A DNA stretch of 64,000 bases from Sapria himalayana (Eukaryota; Streptophyta; Magnoliopsida; Malpighiales; Rafflesiaceae): positions 496,001-560,000 of the forward strand of contig JAREIK010000343.1 in the NCBI GenBank assembly GCA_029783825.1, given 5' to 3'. The notes under the pieces were generated by a model, which saw only the letters and a list, made by a program, of their open reading frames with translations, was not told the DNA's origin and did not search any database. The position numbers were made by a program, and so were the translations under genes. Shown here piece by piece: positions 60,351 through 64,000 of the stretch. How positions within the stretch are numbered: the stretch's first letter is position 1; the number at the start of each line of letters is the position of its first letter.

Positions 60351-60645
60351 TTCTCTCCTCTTCCCACATCCCTTTCTCTCTCCTCTCTCCTCTCTCTCCC
60401 CCCTCTCTTTTTTCTTTCTCCTCTCTCTCTCCCCCCTCTCTTCTCTCTCCCTCCCTCCCCTCTCTCCTCTCTTTTCTCTCTCATCTCTCTCTCTCTCCAT
60501 CTCTCCTCTCTTTCCTCTTTTCTCTCTCATCTCTCTCTCTCTCTCCATCTCTCCTCTCTCTCTCTCCATCTCTCCTCTCTCCTCTCTCCTCTCTTTTCTC
60601 TCTCCCTCTTCCCCCCCCCCTCTCCTCTCGTTTCTCTCTCTCCTC
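60351..60645 (+). repeat. CTCTCTCC-type pyrimidine tract
   Basis: About 295 bp of almost pure C and T, including a C10 run near 60612. Open minus-strand frames (EREK-type) are artefacts. Confidence 0.95.
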
Positions 60646-61059
60646 GATTCCGATACTCTTTAATAACATGCTTTTCCCATATTTTATTTTCATGCATGTA
60701 TTTTACTTCTATGATAGCAAATGTTATCTAAACCTCTAAATATAAATCATTAAAAATCATTGAACATCATCATTAGCATTTAGCATACAATAAAAATATA
60801 TTAATGAAATTATTACCGTGGAAATTGTTCGAATACCATTAAAAATCATAGAATAATATCGAATTATCATTATGCTATCATATAAATTACAATTATCATC
60901 GAATATAAATCATCGAAAGGATATCAAAGTATATTCAAAAAAAAAATCATGTAAATCATTAAAAAACATTCAATATCAACTAATACAAAGAAAATGTAGT
61001 GATAGTGATTGATTCATCGTACATATTCTAGTGTCATTAAGCATGCTTAATGGTAATCA
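60646..61059. other. AT-rich spacer
   Basis: AT-rich with many ATCATT-type motifs; no gene seen. Confidence 0.45.
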
Positions 61060-61247
61060 TGAAAGATATAATGAATATCATCAGATTTATGTTTTTAAAT
61101 TGATACTAAATTTAGATGCAGTTAAACCATCACTAATACACTATATCTCATAAGAACTTTAAAATTAAATGTGCTTGATCGTGATCACTAATGAGATGAT
61201 AAATCAGTATGAAAGTTTGTCGTGTGAATCTACATTGGAGTTGGTAT
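61060..61247 (-). repeat. Dispersed repeat G, inverted copy
   Basis: The reverse complement matches the units at 40660-40990 (ACGACAAACTTTCATACTG, TAGTGATCACGATC, GAGATATAGTGTATTAGTG). It abuts a poly-G tract. Confidence 0.55.
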
Positions 61248-61273
61248 GGGGGGGGGGGGGGGGGGGGGGGGGG
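61248..61273 (+). repeat. Poly-G tract of 26
   Basis: Twenty-six G residues, at the end of repeat G. The exact length is uncertain in any assembly. Confidence 0.9.
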
Positions 61274-61639
61274 CTTAAAAGTAGAGTGAAAAAAATTTAT
61301 AAAAATAGATACCAAATCATTCATATCAAGTACATCTAACTGTCATTGAATATCATCAAACACTTGTGTGTTAGAGCATCAACTAATTTGTGAAGTATCA
61401 TTGAGCGTCATCGTTCACATTTATGTGTCATTTAATATCATGAAAAATAATTAAAAACCACAAAAAAGTATTTCTACGAAAAATATTAATTATATTATAG
61501 TAACTATGACATCAAACACACATTAACTAGCATAGGAAAATATTGGATATTATTAGCAATGAATAAAAGTGCTAATCTGAGTCATTGGCTTGGCCCAAGC
61601 AAGCCAAAGGATGACCCTACCCTTTTGTGCTCAATATTT

Positions 61640-62035
61640 AGGGTTCATAAACATGTTCTCATTTTAGAGTTTAGGGTTTTAGGATTTGTCCATTATAGTT
61701 TTTTTTTTTATTATACGACAATACAGTACAACCTATAGAACAGATCATGTTCAAGGTAAGGTCATAAATTTTTCCATTGGAGTTTTTTTTTTAAGAATAC
61801 ACAATTTATTAGTACAAGCACACATAGTTTACAAAAGACTAAAAAACTAGCCGATTTAGGCTAACCCGCCAGCTCCTAAGCACCCTAGTGATTCTATGCA
61901 TAAAACTACATATAAACCCACAAAACAGTAAATAATTTGTTCAATTAGAGTTTAGGGTTGAGGATTTAGGATTTAAGGTTTATGGTTTAGAATTTAGTAT
62001 TTAGAATTTATGGTTTATAAACATGTTCTCATTTT
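61640..62035 (+). repeat. Degenerate telomere-like TTTAGGG motifs
   Basis: AGTTTAGGGTTTTAGGA near 61670, and a run at about 61935-62012 of TTTAGGGTT, TTTAGGATTTAAGG, TTTATGG and TTTAGAA units, resemble decayed plant telomere repeats. The motif AAACATGTTCTCATTTT flanks both sides (about 61651 and 62020). Confidence 0.5.
61785..61930 (-). mobile_element. Possible LINE 3' end
   Basis: On the minus strand the piece runs from GCGGGTTAGCCTAAATCGG through TTTTGTAAACTATGTGTGC and TAATAAATTGTGTATTCTT into a poly-A tract, the form of a plant L1-type LINE 3' UTR and tail. It splits the telomere-like block. No coding part is present. Confidence 0.45.
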
Positions 62036-63176
62036 GTACTAGGGAGCCTTCTAAAAGTAGCTCATAAATTTTACATCTTGATCTTACACTATAGTTTTAG
62101 GAAGACCATGTAGTCAGATAATTATTTTAGCATATAATTTGGCCACTAGCGAGATATTGACCATCTTTGAACATGGTATTTGAAATGGGACATTTTTGAA
62201 AAACAATTAAAAGAAAATCATGACATCGAGCCATCCGTGAGAGACACGGAACAAAATTCATGCTAACAACTTCACATTAGAATAAGAGTAAGCATCCTCA
62301 TGTTCTGCTTTCTCTACTCGGCGAGGTGGTAGGTGTGGCATCTACCTACCATCTTTGCCAAAACTCTCCATAGCCCAAACTAAAGAATCATTGTTCAATG
62401 GCATCCATAGTCTTCACTATCCCAAAATGGCCTACTAAACCACCAATGAGTACTTTTCGAATAAGATACTCTCATAAAGATGTATTATATAATATATACA
62501 ATACTCTTGAGTATTGTCTTTACAAAGAATCACATATATTTTCTTAAAATCAAGACAAATGGCATATTTCTATCTTATTAAACCTGACAACCTCAATTTT
62601 CAAGACAACTTAAAAGAGTCATGCAAGAATTATAGGTGATATCTAAGAGAATATATGAGAGAACACACTAAGTTATGGCATCAGGAGCTTTGGTTCACTA
62701 CCTTTGCCTTATGTTAGATAATGTAAGTGTAACTTTATAAAAACTCCACCCACCATTCATGTTAAACATTCAATCACTTTTTGGGGAGCTTATGAATTTC
62801 AAAGCCTTGCGATTTGAAAAAAAAAATTTAAAACTATTGAGGGAGTAAATAATACAATCAATATCACAAGCCATGAATAATAAAGTAGAATTCTTTGTTA
62901 TATGCATCTAGGTGTCCTTAATGTCACGGCCTCCTCCAATACCAATACTGGAAGCATCATAGATTATTTCAAAAACCTTGGTGAAATCATGGAGACACAT
63001 AACAAGAGCTTCCATCCTAAACAAATAAAACTCAGGACATCACAAATGCATTGAAGTTCAGGCCATTGTCTAATATCATTTACATTCTATGAGTTTGATG
63101 AATTACACTAATAAAAGATGATAAAACCAAAGAAGATTACTTGTATTGAGAAAAAAAACATATTTAATGAATTGAT
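62036..63176. other. AT-rich spacer, possible retroelement debris
   Basis: Short plus-strand phrases such as CCCAAAATGGCCTACTAAACC recall minus-strand gypsy pol, but no motif is firm. Confidence 0.3.
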
Positions 63177-63395
63177 ACACAATTACTCATTCTTTTCTTA
63201 TTCTGCCTATTCTTCTTATTCTTCTTATTTTTCTTATTCTTCTAATTTTTCTTATTCTTTTTGTTCTTCTTATTCTCTTTATTCTCCTTATTCTTCATAT
63301 TTTTCTTATTCTCCTTAAATTCTTTTCATTCTTCCCATTCTTTTCATTCTTCACATTCTTCCCATTCTTCTTATTCTTCATATTCTTCTTAAAAT
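63177..63395 (+). repeat. TTCTTA-type microsatellite
   Basis: About 215 bp of TATTCT/TTCTTA hexamer-like repeats, pyrimidine-rich. Confidence 0.9.
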
Positions 63396-64000
63396 AATAT
63401 TGCATTTGTCATTATTCCTATAAAAATATTAAGTGCATTTGTCATCCCACATGGAAAAATATAATAGTGCACTCATTTACATCATCATTCATTTTGATTT
63501 TTGAAGGTAGTAATCCTCTCATCACTGGGTTGGATACAAATTTAATGATTGCTACTCTTAAGATCAATCTTGAAAAATATAATAACTTAGATCATCATAT
63601 CAATCATGTCATCGAACATTGGGATAGAAAAATAATACTCGATGGTGATCTTATTAATAGTTCGACTACCAATGCACATCTACTAAGTCATATCTATCTT
63701 GAGAGTTAATAGTGTAGGAATTATACATGAGCTCAAGATTTCCCTAACTAAGCTCTTCTTGAGAAGCTCTTCCTCTTGAGATTTGAGTTAGGTGTGCTTA
63801 GTATAGTTCATACCTTTTTTTTTTATGGAATCATTATAGGTTGATTCGCATTTAGATCCTCTACTACATTTTTTTCACTCCAAAGATGAGAAGAGAGAGA
63901 TCTTTCACTCTTGACTCCAACCAAATGTCGAAGAAAAAAAAATCGATGACAATGATAATTTTATTTATTTAATCAATATTTAATAATTTCTTTAAAACCT
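63396..64000. other. AT-rich end with an unrecognised ORF
   Basis: An 80-codon plus-strand frame at 63467-63709 reads like real protein in part (LDHHINHVIEHWDRKIILDG) but matches no family I can name and has no visible splice partners. On the minus strand near 63420 GMTNALNIFIGIMTNA resembles the gypsy RT block GMTNAPSTFMRLMN. The two observations conflict, so neither is called as a gene. Confidence 0.25.

Noticed and set aside
60284..60693. Arg/Glu-rich minus-strand frames
   Set aside because: Translation of a CTCTCTCC tract.
63467..63709. 80-codon frame at the right edge as a gene
   Set aside because: Looks partly protein-like but has no family match, and the opposite strand nearby hints at retroelement debris.

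Overview
This is a 64 kb piece of flowering-plant nuclear DNA. The evidence is spliced plant genes with GT-AG introns (a B2-type cyclin-dependent kinase, an ARID/HSP20-fold protein, a PPC-domain AHL protein), very AT-rich spacers, plant-type telomere-like TTTAGGG motifs, and a dense load of decayed plant transposons. The lineage within angiosperms cannot be fixed from the sequence alone.

Layout. 1-1999: AT-rich spacer, microsatellites and a short promoter. 2000-3670: an apparently intact eight-exon CDKB2 gene with a near-consensus mitosis-specific (MSA) element upstream. 4031-9784: a giant 15-bp minisatellite of about 384 units starting about 360 bp after the CDKB2 stop. 10130-31440: a transposon graveyard (Ty3/gypsy, Ty1/copia and LINE-type remains) peppered with short non-autonomous elements. 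31726-46948: a 13-exon gene for an ARID plus HSP20-like protein; its introns hold a copia element, a hAT transposon fossil, SINE-like repeats and MITEs. 47437-47724: a small minus-strand ORF with a membrane segment. 50466-55414: a tentative three-exon gene for a 64-residue protein, whose second intron is filled by a 76-bp satellite. 55760-56271: the last two exons of an AHL gene on the minus strand. 56330-64000: AT-rich spacer with microsatellites, a Tourist-like MITE, a self-nested MITE and short tandem arrays.

The most coherent signal is a GC-rich hAT-type MITE family: nine copies with TIR TAGAGGTGTCAA/TTGACACCTCTA, five flanked by perfect 8-bp target duplications and one by a 7/8 duplication. 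It has at least two structural subfamilies, one carrying arrays of telo-box-like AAACCCTAA palindromes and one carrying perfect 10-bp internal hairpins. A second hAT-like family is built of repeated GATATATC motifs and has inserted into itself. Many insertions sit inside older, recognisable retroelements, so their relative order can be read. All reading was by eye; no database search was run.
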